Shown here: piece by piece, positions 1 through 6,321 of the stretch | Numbering within the stretch: position 1 is the stretch's first letter | Layout of the letters: the number at the start of each line of letters is the position of its first letter | Origin: a virus | Direction: 5' to 3' (one strand) | IMG/VR virus record: IMGVR_UViG_3300043399_000524 | Location: 62,001-126,000 of that record | Length of the DNA: 64,000 nt | The notes under the pieces: generated by a model | The model's input: only the letters and a program-made list of their open reading frames with translations | Databases searched by the model: none | What the model was told of the DNA's origin: nothing | Position numbers and translations under genes: made by a program

Positions 1-1
1 G

Positions 2-79
2 TTTGAAACTAGTGTAGGAATTAAAATCAAGTTTAGGTATGAACGGGACTATATTTTGGCAATGTTGAGGTGGAAATGA
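2..79 (+). CDS. C-terminal end of a small paralogous protein (partial)
   Basis: The window opens inside a gene; frame 2 reads 25 codons and stops with TGA at 77-79. The tail, with ERDYILAMLRWK at the end, matches the ending of the protein at 426-728 (EKDYVLFTLRWS). It is therefore a member of the same small-protein family that fills 426-2751. The stop overlaps the next start as ATGA. Function unknown. The true start lies outside the window. Confidence 0.6.
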   Translation, partial: FETSVGIKIKFRYERDYILAMLRWK

Positions 80-429
80 GAGTAAGCATTTGGTATCGCA
101 CTGAATTACAGCAACCTAGTAAGTCAGGTTACTATCTAAGTTATCGTGGATGGGGCATCGGTGGCAAGGCTGATGGTGATAGCGATTGGGGTTATGTCTA
201 TTACGATAAGAAAAAAAATCAATGGAGTGACTACAAAAGCGAGGATAGTCACTATGCTATTGTCTATTACTGGACTGATGCTACACCTGATGATTGGACA
301 GACCAAGACCCTCCTAGCGTCAGCCTACACATACTAAAAGCACAACATAATGTAGCCCTGGAAGATGCGTGGAAAAAAGTTGTAGAAGCAATTGACCAAT
401 ACAACATGATTAAAGAGTTGGTGAAATGA
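76..429 (+). CDS. Small hypothetical protein, Tyr/Trp-rich
   Basis: 117 residues from ATG 76, which overlaps the upstream stop as ATGA; a GTG at 70 in the same frame is the alternative. The N-terminal half is rich in Tyr and Trp, with GYYLSYRGWG near residue 20 and a YYWTDATPDDW segment near 65, and the end is helical and charged. I do not recognise a family. Unlike most neighbours it lacks the C-terminal F-x-L-R-W signature. It is translationally coupled to the next gene (ATGA at 426-429), so it belongs to the early operon that runs to 4086. Confidence 0.7.
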   Translation: MRVSIWYRTELQQPSKSGYYLSYRGWGIGGKADGDSDWGYVYYDKKKNQWSDYKSEDSHYAIVYYWTDATPDDWTDQDPPSVSLHILKAQHNVALEDAWKKVVEAIDQYNMIKELVK

Positions 430-728
430 AACAAGGCGATATCATTAAACTTATTGAAGAAATTGCCGATGGGTTAGCAAAAAAGATTAAACATGATAAA
501 GCAATGTTTGAGATAAAAACAAATACTAAGTATAAGTTCAGCCGTAACTGGTATCAAGCATATTTCGACCTTAAAGACTATGATGCTGTAGATGAATGGT
601 GTGAACAACAGTTTGGAAAGCATCCTAAGAATCCTGATGCTTGGAGTCGCTGGTGGCACAAGTTTGAGGACAGTATTCTGTTCCGTGATGAAAAGGACTA
701 TGTGTTGTTCACGTTGAGGTGGAGTTGA
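426..728 (+). CDS. Small paralogous protein, family A (F.L.W tail)
   Basis: 100 residues. The C-terminal half reads EWCEQQFGK, then RWWHKFED, then DEKDYVLFTLRWS. The same order of blocks occurs at 2473-2751 (QWLEDHYGK, SWWKTFNG, NEKIYIHYKLLE), so the two are paralogues. The start ATG overlaps the previous stop (ATGA). No function can be assigned. The repeated architecture suggests a small alpha/beta domain copied several times within this operon. Confidence 0.75.
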   Translation: MKQGDIIKLIEEIADGLAKKIKHDKAMFEIKTNTKYKFSRNWYQAYFDLKDYDAVDEWCEQQFGKHPKNPDAWSRWWHKFEDSILFRDEKDYVLFTLRWS

Positions 729-1006
729 TGAAATTATTTTATAGTAGTGCTGGGGCAAGCAATCCTAGCTTTGTGTATAAATTCAAAGTTAAAAAGTGTA
801 CAACTGAAATGTATGAGTGGGCTAGCAATTATCCCGAAAAAGGCCCCTTCAGCCGTTGGTATGTAGAATGGAATACTATGAAAATGGATAGCGGCAAAAA
901 TTACGATGTAATACAGATTGAACACAGCGAAGCAGCCAAAATATTCAAAATTGCATTCGCGGGTGAATATGAAGATATCACTATGAAAGAATATAGGCTT
1001 GATTGA
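728..1006 (+). CDS. Small paralogous protein, family A (diverged)
   Basis: 92 residues from ATG 728, which shares one base with the upstream TGA (TGATG). GTG 719 is an in-frame alternative. It contains a FSRWYVEW block like the RWW block of the 426-728 protein, then HSEAAKIFKIAF in the place where relatives have the acidic-D-A-x-x-F motif. It is extended by about 12 residues after that motif. Unknown function, same operon. Confidence 0.65.
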   Translation: MKLFYSSAGASNPSFVYKFKVKKCTTEMYEWASNYPEKGPFSRWYVEWNTMKMDSGKNYDVIQIEHSEAAKIFKIAFAGEYEDITMKEYRLD

Positions 1007-1217
1007 AGTCAAACTGATAGATAAACTTCCTATTGAGTTTTTGGTCATTGTAAATGAACTCAAAGAAAAGGGATATGTTCAAGGCGTAGACTTTGACTTT
1101 GCCTATCATCCACCCAAATTTGATGACTTTTCAGGTGATGCAGTCTATAATAGATGTGTAATCTTTACTTTTTATAAAGAAGAATTAGCAACATGGTTCA
1201 GTCTAATATACCATTAA
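999..1217 (+). CDS. Small paralogous protein, TTG start
   Basis: 72 residues with a TTG start at 999 that overlaps the previous gene by 8 bases. It ends FYKEELATWFSLIYH, the family pattern of an acidic residue, then Ala, aromatic-Phe, Leu and an aromatic end. It also overlaps the next gene by 25 bases. The start is uncertain because no ATG precedes the conserved part. Confidence 0.55.
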   Translation: MIEVKLIDKLPIEFLVIVNELKEKGYVQGVDFDFAYHPPKFDDFSGDAVYNRCVIFTFYKEELATWFSLIYH

Positions 1218-1468
1218 CAATAGATCAAGTAATCAAAGAGAAAGTCGATGAAATGCAAAAGGGTATCGACAATGATGTTATGAGAGCCTGTTTAGTCGAA
1301 AGTGGCTGGACACAAGTAGAATTCTACTATACCAATAATAAACACGCAATTGATGTGCTAAATTGGATCGGTGACAATGTGAAAGAAAATCAGTGGTCAC
1401 GGTTGAACAGTTACTTTGTATTCCGCAAGAAAAAAGATGCGGAGTGGTTCATGTTACGATGGCTATAA
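1193..1468 (+). CDS. Small paralogous protein, family A
   Basis: 91 residues. It contains VLNWIGDNV, then QWSRLNSYFVF, then KKKDAEWFMLRWL, which is the cleanest copy of the C-terminal family motif. It starts inside the 3' end of the preceding gene, so it is probably coupled. Function unknown. Confidence 0.7.
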   Translation: MVQSNIPLTIDQVIKEKVDEMQKGIDNDVMRACLVESGWTQVEFYYTNNKHAIDVLNWIGDNVKENQWSRLNSYFVFRKKKDAEWFMLRWL

Positions 1469-1469
1469 A

Positions 1470-1691
1470 ATGGAATATACTATAGTCGAAGATGGGTGTG
1501 ACTGCTATCCTTGGCATGAAGTTTATGCTTTGTTGCCGCATAAAACTGTGACTGGTAAGAGAGTTTGGTTACAAAAAGTGTATAAGCGTAAAGTGTGGGT
1601 TGTATGGGGCACAGGATTTCATATGGAACCAGAAGTGCAATATGCTACTGCATTTGATTTATTAGTTTATGACAACAAGTATAATCCTTAA
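1470..1691 (+). CDS. Small basic protein, family B (PW...GKR.WL..VY+R)
   Basis: 73 residues from ATG 1470, one base after the upstream TAA. The frame opens further upstream at 1416, but that stretch only overlaps the previous gene. It carries PWHEVYALLP, then GKRVWLQKVYKR, and a late FDLL. The protein at 25783-25977 has PWERWFAWYP, GKRTWLKIVYRR and FDLL in the same order, so the two are paralogues in different parts of the genome. Function unknown. Confidence 0.7.
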   Translation: MEYTIVEDGCDCYPWHEVYALLPHKTVTGKRVWLQKVYKRKVWVVWGTGFHMEPEVQYATAFDLLVYDNKYNP

Positions 1692-1890
1692 ACATGGGTT
1701 AGGTGCCCGTGAAGAACAATGGTTAGCAAAGAATGTGGGGCCTAGAATGCATTATATTCACAATAGCATAGGTGGACAGGGCTGGATAGCTAAACGTGAA
1801 TGGACTCCTGGAATGGTTAGTAGAGAATGGGTTCTGACATTTGAAGATGAACGCTATGCTACATTTTTTAGATTGATGTTTCCAGAATGA
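1669..1890 (+). CDS. Small paralogous protein, family A
   Basis: 73 residues, overlapping the upstream gene by 23 bases. It has EEQWLAKNVG near residue 15 and ends FEDERYATFFRLMFPE, matching the family tail. Its stop overlaps the next start as ATGA. Function unknown. Confidence 0.7.
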   Translation: MTTSIILKHGLGAREEQWLAKNVGPRMHYIHNSIGGQGWIAKREWTPGMVSREWVLTFEDERYATFFRLMFPE

Positions 1891-2153
1891 ATATATCTAA
1901 AGACTTTCAGGATTATGATGACGATGGTCCAGAAATGGAATTTCGAAAAAACCGCTGGAACTATTGGTCTGCTCTTAAACAAGCACGCCAAGAATATATG
2001 AAAACAAAAATAGAGTTTGATGCGTATGAGTTTGAAGATTGGCTCGAAGCAATATATGGTATAAAGATGAACATCGTCAACGGTAATATCACAGATGGTT
2101 ATAAAATTATGGATGAAGCCAAATACACATTTTTTCTATTGAAATTCCAATGA
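1887..2153 (+). CDS. Small paralogous protein, family A
   Basis: 88 residues, ATGA-coupled on both sides. It contains FEDWLEAIYGIK near residue 45, comparable to QWLEDHYGK in the 2473-2751 protein, and ends MDEAKYTFFLLKFQ. Acidic N-terminus. Function unknown. Confidence 0.7.
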   Translation: MNISKDFQDYDDDGPEMEFRKNRWNYWSALKQARQEYMKTKIEFDAYEFEDWLEAIYGIKMNIVNGNITDGYKIMDEAKYTFFLLKFQ

Positions 2154-2494
2154 ATAACAATCATCCATTTAAGATCACACAGTACGATAGATTTATCACT
2201 GTGACATGGCCTAATATGAATGATGTCAGGGAAAAAGTTACTAAATTAAAATTAATAGAGGCAGCATTTCAACAATCCAAAGCAGTTGAAGTAGGCTTTG
2301 TGTTAGAACTCAACAATAAAGAATATGATATCATGTGGATCAATTCTTTTCTTAGTTTGACTGAAAATGATTATGTGAATTATATACAAGATATGTATGT
2401 TATTAAGGGTGTTGCATATAGAGAGAAAACAGATGCAGAGAAGTTCTACAATTGGTTAGAAGGAAAGTATATATGGCAATTACTCAAGGAATAA
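2150..2494 (+). CDS. Small paralogous protein, family A, extended C-terminus
   Basis: 114 residues, ATGA-coupled to the previous gene. The familiar tail appears as REKTDAEKFYNWLEG and is followed by ten extra residues that overlap the next gene. It looks like a diverged member that has gained an extension. Function unknown. Confidence 0.65.
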   Translation: MNNNHPFKITQYDRFITVTWPNMNDVREKVTKLKLIEAAFQQSKAVEVGFVLELNNKEYDIMWINSFLSLTENDYVNYIQDMYVIKGVAYREKTDAEKFYNWLEGKYIWQLLKE

Positions 2495-2751
2495 ACGGAA
2501 CATTCGTTTCATACAGCGAAATGGATGACCCAATCTATTTTCGTAAATTCAAAAAGACCGTTCCACTTGACGGATCATGGGAAACCCGTGTATTCTATGA
2601 GATAACTAAGTTTCCATTGGGTCGCAAAGAAACAGAACAATGGCTAGAAGACCATTATGGTAAGTTGAAATATAGCGACAGTTGGTGGAAAACATTTAAC
2701 GGTATATGTATGAATGAAAAGATATACATACACTACAAATTATTGGAGTAA
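2473..2751 (+). CDS. Small paralogous protein, family A
   Basis: 92 residues from ATG 2473, chosen because AGGAAAG lies 6-12 bases upstream; the TTG at 2452 extends only into the preceding gene. It carries QWLEDHYGK, SWWKTFNG and NEKIYIHYKLLE, the closest match in the window to the 426-728 protein. It is the last member before the exonuclease gene. Confidence 0.7.
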   Translation: MAITQGINGTFVSYSEMDDPIYFRKFKKTVPLDGSWETRVFYEITKFPLGRKETEQWLEDHYGKLKYSDSWWKTFNGICMNEKIYIHYKLLE

Positions 2752-2753
2752 GT

Positions 2754-3314
2754 ATGGCGGCGGATATAATGATTGATATTGAAAGTTTGAACACAACACC
2801 TGATTGTGTTATTCTATCTATCGGCGCGGTTAGATTTGATCCTCGAGGCAACGGTGTTGTTGAACGATTAGAACTTAAACCTACAGTCGAGGATCAAACT
2901 GAAATATATAATAGGAGTATTAACGATGATACAATCAGATGGTGGTCAGAACAAAATCCTGCTGCCCTTGAAGAAGCATTCAGCGAAGAAGGTAGAATCC
3001 CATTTGCCGAATGTATGGAGATCCTATACAAGTTTTGTTGGAATCGCCGTGCTGTGTGGAGTAATGGTGCCCCCTTCGATTTGGTCGTTATGGAACATGC
3101 TTGGAGACAAACAAGCGATAAACCTAATCCCATCCCCTGGCCTTTCTGGACAATGCGAGACACAAGAACACTGTGGGAAATCGCAGGAGTCAAACTCAAA
3201 GACGGAGGACACGTTACAAGTCACAAGGCTGTAGAAGATGCTGAACGACAAGCCATCGTTGTTCAACAAGCATACATGAAATTAATGAAAGCAGGATTGG
3301 CAGAATCACGATGA
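2754..3314 (+). CDS. DnaQ-fold 3'-5' exonuclease (Rv2179c/DexA type)
   Basis: 186 residues. The N-terminus shows the DEDD ExoI motif (MIDIESL at residues 6-12), followed by ILSIGAVRFDP, characteristic of the Rv2179c-like phage exonuclease family. Later NGAPFDLVVME gives motif II and SHKAVEDAERQA gives motif III (H...D of the DEDDh type). Such enzymes trim DNA or RNA 3' ends; T4 DexA is the functional parallel. GGAGTAAG precedes ATG 2754. It sits in the early operon just before the mini DnaE-like gene, so a joint role in DNA processing is possible but not shown. Confidence 0.85.
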   Translation: MAADIMIDIESLNTTPDCVILSIGAVRFDPRGNGVVERLELKPTVEDQTEIYNRSINDDTIRWWSEQNPAALEEAFSEEGRIPFAECMEILYKFCWNRRAVWSNGAPFDLVVMEHAWRQTSDKPNPIPWPFWTMRDTRTLWEIAGVKLKDGGHVTSHKAVEDAERQAIVVQQAYMKLMKAGLAESR

Positions 3315-3517
3315 ATGTCGAAAGAGAAAACACTTGGAGAACATTGCAAGGTCTTAAACCTATACAATCTTGGAAATGTAGACTTGGATGGCATCGTTGG
3401 ACTAATTATGAAATTCACGATAGGTCACATGATTTTATGGGACCAGTTGCAAGATGCCATTGTGCTGATTGCGGATTACCTAGAATAGAGCCTCCCTACA
3501 CAAAGAGTAAAAAATGA
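3311..3517 (+). CDS. Small Cys/His-rich phage protein
   Basis: 68 residues, ATGA overlap with the exonuclease stop. It has one Cys and a His near residues 23-28 (CRLGWHRW) and later CHCADC, a spacing that suggests a small zinc site like that of DUF1660-type phage proteins. No function is known. It overlaps the next start by four bases. Confidence 0.65.
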   Translation: MNVERENTWRTLQGLKPIQSWKCRLGWHRWTNYEIHDRSHDFMGPVARCHCADCGLPRIEPPYTKSKK

Positions 3518-4086
3518 AACTAGATGCTGATATTGACATTGACTTTGGTGACAGAGATAAGTTGTTGAAACTTATTGCTCATACATCTGCGGCTATGCGT
3601 AATGTTAAACCCATGCGTAAACATAACACGGGTGTCTATGTTACGGACATTCCGTATGATTCAGTAAATGACATGGCTAGTATTGATTACACCGAGGCTG
3701 AAAAACGTGGTTATTTTAAACTAGACTTGTTAAATGTTCATGTTTACGAGCAAGTACGTGATGAACAGCATTTAGTTGAATTGATGCAAGAACCAGACTG
3801 GTCTAAATTAAATGATAAAGAATTTGTTGAAAAACTGATTCACTTAGCGAATCATTATAATTCTATACAAAAAATGCCTGAACCCATTGATAGTATCCCT
3901 AGACTAGCAATGTTCTTAGCCGCTATTCGTCCAGCTAAAAAGCATTTGATTGGATTACCCTGGAAAGAAGTCGCAAAGACTATATGGGATAAAGGTGATG
4001 ATGGGTACAGTTTTAAGCGTTCGCATGCCGTTGCTTACGCACATTTGGTAGTAGTTCATATGAATCTACTTACGGCATCCTCTTAA
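3514..4086 (+). CDS. Miniature DnaE-like (C-family) DNA polymerase palm fragment
   Basis: 190 residues. The start, DADIDIDFGDRDKLLKLI, parallels the bacterial PolIII alpha palm segment PDFDVDF with its two catalytic Asp (here D8 and D10). MRKHNTGVYV matches the KHAGGVV block. YFKLDLLNV supplies the third palm Asp (D71, E. coli DnaE D555 position in VKFDFLGL). FLAAIRPAKKHLIG resembles the VALFRPGPL block and GYSFKRSHAVAYA the YGFNKSHSAAYA fingers block. PHP, beta-binding and OB domains are absent. The part of the palm that normally precedes D8 (the GPGRGS block) is encoded separately at 47435-47941. Activity is unproven; it could be a regulatory or degenerate relic. Last gene of the early operon; its end overlaps the convergent gene by 17 bases. 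Confidence 0.7.
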   Translation: MKLDADIDIDFGDRDKLLKLIAHTSAAMRNVKPMRKHNTGVYVTDIPYDSVNDMASIDYTEAEKRGYFKLDLLNVHVYEQVRDEQHLVELMQEPDWSKLNDKEFVEKLIHLANHYNSIQKMPEPIDSIPRLAMFLAAIRPAKKHLIGLPWKEVAKTIWDKGDDGYSFKRSHAVAYAHLVVVHMNLLTASS

Positions 4087-4450
4087 CTAACGTAATGCTC
4101 TTGCGTTTGGTCCTACGCTTGTTTAGTTCACTGATACTACATATAGGACCATGAATAATAGTCAGACTTTTATTGTTAAAAGTCCTTAAATAGGGCTTGA
4201 AAATACTCCATTCATCTTTCAGGAATAGGTTTATGGGGATAAGTCTATTACTTTCCCACCACCAAATATCTCCTAATTCTAGGAATTTTTCTTTAATTAG
4301 AGGGTCTACTATGGCCCCATAATCGTATATTGTAGTGACAACATCATCCCTATTCTGTACTATACCCACGTAATCTTGGTTTGAGTGCGAACATACTGTT
4401 ATGAACGGGTGATTTTCACTTAATTTTTTAAAAAATTCGTTGTGTATCAT
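4070..4450 (-). CDS. Hypothetical late protein, minus strand
   Basis: 126 residues from the ATG at 4450. An upstream in-frame ATG (4492) is rejected because it would place the start ahead of the late promoter GATAAATA at 4477-4470. The protein is Trp-rich around GDIWWWESNR and basic at the end (RRTKRKS). I do not recognise the family. It is transcribed divergently from the structural gene at 4597 and convergently to the early operon. Confidence 0.55.
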   Translation of the reverse strand: MIHNEFFKKLSENHPFITVCSHSNQDYVGIVQNRDDVVTTIYDYGAIVDPLIKEKFLELGDIWWWESNRLIPINLFLKDEWSIFKPYLRTFNNKSLTIIHGPICSISELNKRRTKRKSITLVKRMP

Positions 4451-4469
4451 TATTATTTTTAGACCGAAA

Positions 4470-4477
4470 TATTTATC
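4470..4477 (-). promoter_or_regulatory. Late promoter
   Basis: GATAAATA on the minus strand, with the ATG of the 4070-4450 gene 20 bases beyond its last A. Matches the T4 late -10 element TATAAATA. Confidence 0.65.
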
Positions 4478-4502
4478 ATTGGACACAACCATAATATATT
4501 TT

Positions 4503-4510
4503 GATAAATA
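4503..4510 (+). promoter_or_regulatory. Late promoter
   Basis: GATAAATA, divergent from the minus-strand late promoter 26 bases away. It implies an unusually long leader of about 80 bases before ATG 4597, where AAGGAG precedes the start. Confidence 0.65.
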
Positions 4511-4596
4511 TCATTATCATGTATTCAACCCAAGTATTTGTTTATACACAAAGACAAATTGTTGTCTTGCTATCAGGGACTTCTCCAAGGAGCTAT

Positions 4597-5307
4597 ATGC
4601 CTCAGTATGCCAAACCATTAACCCTACACAAAGGTGTAGATAACCAAATTCAATTTCAGTTCTTGAACCAAGAACAGAAACCCGTAGATATCACAGGAAA
4701 AGAAATTACCTGCAGAATTTTAAATAGTACTGGCACAACTGTCCTAATCAAAAAAGCATTAACTGTACAATTAGGATTAACAGGTATTGCTGCACTATAT
4801 CTAGATCCAGGTGAGTTAGAAGAAATTGACGCACAGAAATGCTATTACACATTAGAAATTCCAGTGGGAACATTTGATTATCCAGTATTTGTTGACCAAA
4901 ATGCAGCCGGCCGCGGAGATATGAACATTGTTAATAGTATATTACCTAGCTTTGTTCCTAGTACAGAACTAACAATTCCCTCTGGTCAAGCATTTGCAAA
5001 TACTGGTTGGATCCCAAATACATATTATGTTCCCGATCCAAACTCAGCAGTGTATTATACCAGTGTTTATACCACGACTAACAACCCGACACTTACTATT
5101 CAAGCAACATATACTGATTTTTATGGTAATGTAATGGTCGAAGGATCAACTGATATTGATAGTGATTGGTATCCAGTTAGCCCATTATTCAATTATACCG
5201 ATACCACAGAAACTTTCCATTATAATGTAACGGGATATCATCCTTATATCCGCATAGGATTTGTAAGTAATGCGGGCGTAGTAACCAATATATTGGTAAG
5301 ATCATAA
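4597..5307 (+). CDS. Virion structural protein, baseplate/fibre-like with Ig-like N-terminus
   Basis: 236 residues from ATG 4597, preceded by AAGGAGC. The frame is open from 4501, but the conserved part begins MPQYAKPLTLHKG, and the added part would lie inside the leader. The N-terminal 110 residues (alternating beta pattern, ITGKEITCRI, then DYPVFVDQN) look like the BppU-type Ig-like domain of tail proteins. The rest is beta-rich with Tyr/Thr/Asn. Likely a tail or fibre component made late from the promoter at 4503. Confidence 0.65.
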   Translation: MPQYAKPLTLHKGVDNQIQFQFLNQEQKPVDITGKEITCRILNSTGTTVLIKKALTVQLGLTGIAALYLDPGELEEIDAQKCYYTLEIPVGTFDYPVFVDQNAAGRGDMNIVNSILPSFVPSTELTIPSGQAFANTGWIPNTYYVPDPNSAVYYTSVYTTTNNPTLTIQATYTDFYGNVMVEGSTDIDSDWYPVSPLFNYTDTTETFHYNVTGYHPYIRIGFVSNAGVVTNILVRS

Positions 5308-5308
5308 C

Positions 5309-5337
5309 TTGATTGTGTAACTAAAATATGTTACACT
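5309..5337 (+). promoter_or_regulatory. Sigma70-type promoter, leaderless primase gene
   Basis: TTGATT (5309-5314), 17-base spacer, TACACT (5332-5337). The normal start, seven bases past the -10, is 5344, the A of the primase ATG. No ribosome binding site can exist on such a transcript. Confidence 0.7.
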
Positions 5338-5343
5338 AACTTA

Positions 5344-6321
5344 ATGTTTGATATTCTGTCTTTAATTCCAGGCAAGAAAAAACTTACCCACGGTGGCTGG
5401 CATAGCTTTAATGCTATCTGCTGTCACCATCGTGGGCACACTGCTGACAAACGAGGTCGCGGTGGTATTAAGTTTGACGGACAAACAAATTGGTCATATC
5501 ACTGCTTTAATTGTAACTTCAAAACAGGCTTTGTGTTGGGTAGAAGCATTAGTAGAAATACGAGACAATTATTGTCTTGGTGCGGTGTAGATGAATCGCA
5601 AATTGGCAAGTGGAGTTTAGAAAGTTTACAACAAAAAGATTTCTTGGATTTCACACTGCCCAAGAAAAAAGAAAAGAAGATAAAATTCAAAGACCATCAA
5701 TTGCCCGAAAATGCTGTGTTGATTGATGAAAATAACCCATCGCACAAAATATATATAGACTATCTCAGGGCCAGAGGCATAAGTAATACTGAATATCCTT
5801 TCATGGTTACTACTGATGACGTTGGTCGAATGGGTAACCGCATCATTATACCATACACTTATAAAAATAAGATTGTAGGACATACAAGTAGATTCTTAGA
5901 TAATAAAATACCCAAATACATTAACGAACAACAGCAAGGTTATGTGTTTGGTTATGATTTTCAATTACCCGATCAAAGTGTTACTATATTGGTCGAAGGT
6001 ATCTTTGACGCATTGAGTTTAGGTTGTTGTGCATTGACACACAATTCAATCAATGAAGGTCAAGCAGAATTACTAGCACAATTAAATAGACAGATTATTT
6101 TTGTCCCAGACCGAGACAAATCAGGACTTGAAACTTGTGAGAGAGCTATTCAATTAGGTTATAGTGTCAGCATCCCACATTGGGATAAAGACATAAAAGA
6201 TGTAAATGATGCCGTTGTAAGATATGGTAGACTACCAACTTTACTAAGTATATTAGAGTCTGCTACAATGAGCAAAATTAAAATAGAATTGAGGAAGAAA
6301 CAAATTGAAAAAGGACTATGA
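5344..6321 (+). CDS. 61: DNA primase, T4 gp61-like
   Basis: 325 residues. An N-terminal zinc-ribbon region (CCHH near residue 27, CFNC near 58) is followed by a TOPRIM domain: LVEGIFDALS with the catalytic Glu, then VPDRDKSG with the D-x-D. This is the gp61/DnaG arrangement. It primes lagging-strand synthesis with the gp41 helicase, encoded immediately downstream with a 17-base overlap. The likely promoter gives a leaderless transcript. Length is close to T4 gp61 (342). Confidence 0.9.
   Translation: MFDILSLIPGKKKLTHGGWHSFNAICCHHRGHTADKRGRGGIKFDGQTNWSYHCFNCNFKTGFVLGRSISRNTRQLLSWCGVDESQIGKWSLESLQQKDFLDFTLPKKKEKKIKFKDHQLPENAVLIDENNPSHKIYIDYLRARGISNTEYPFMVTTDDVGRMGNRIIIPYTYKNKIVGHTSRFLDNKIPKYINEQQQGYVFGYDFQLPDQSVTILVEGIFDALSLGCCALTHNSINEGQAELLAQLNRQIIFVPDRDKSGLETCERAIQLGYSVSIPHWDKDIKDVNDAVVRYGRLPTLLSILESATMSKIKIELRKKQIEKGL

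Noticed and set aside
4451-4492. N-terminal extension of the minus-strand gene to ATG 4492
   Set aside because: The start would lie upstream of the late promoter GATAAATA at 4477-4470, so the transcript could not contain it.
4501-4596. N-terminal extension of the structural protein upstream of 4597
   Set aside because: The extension overlaps the late promoter and leader; AAGGAG and conserved sequence both begin at ATG 4597.
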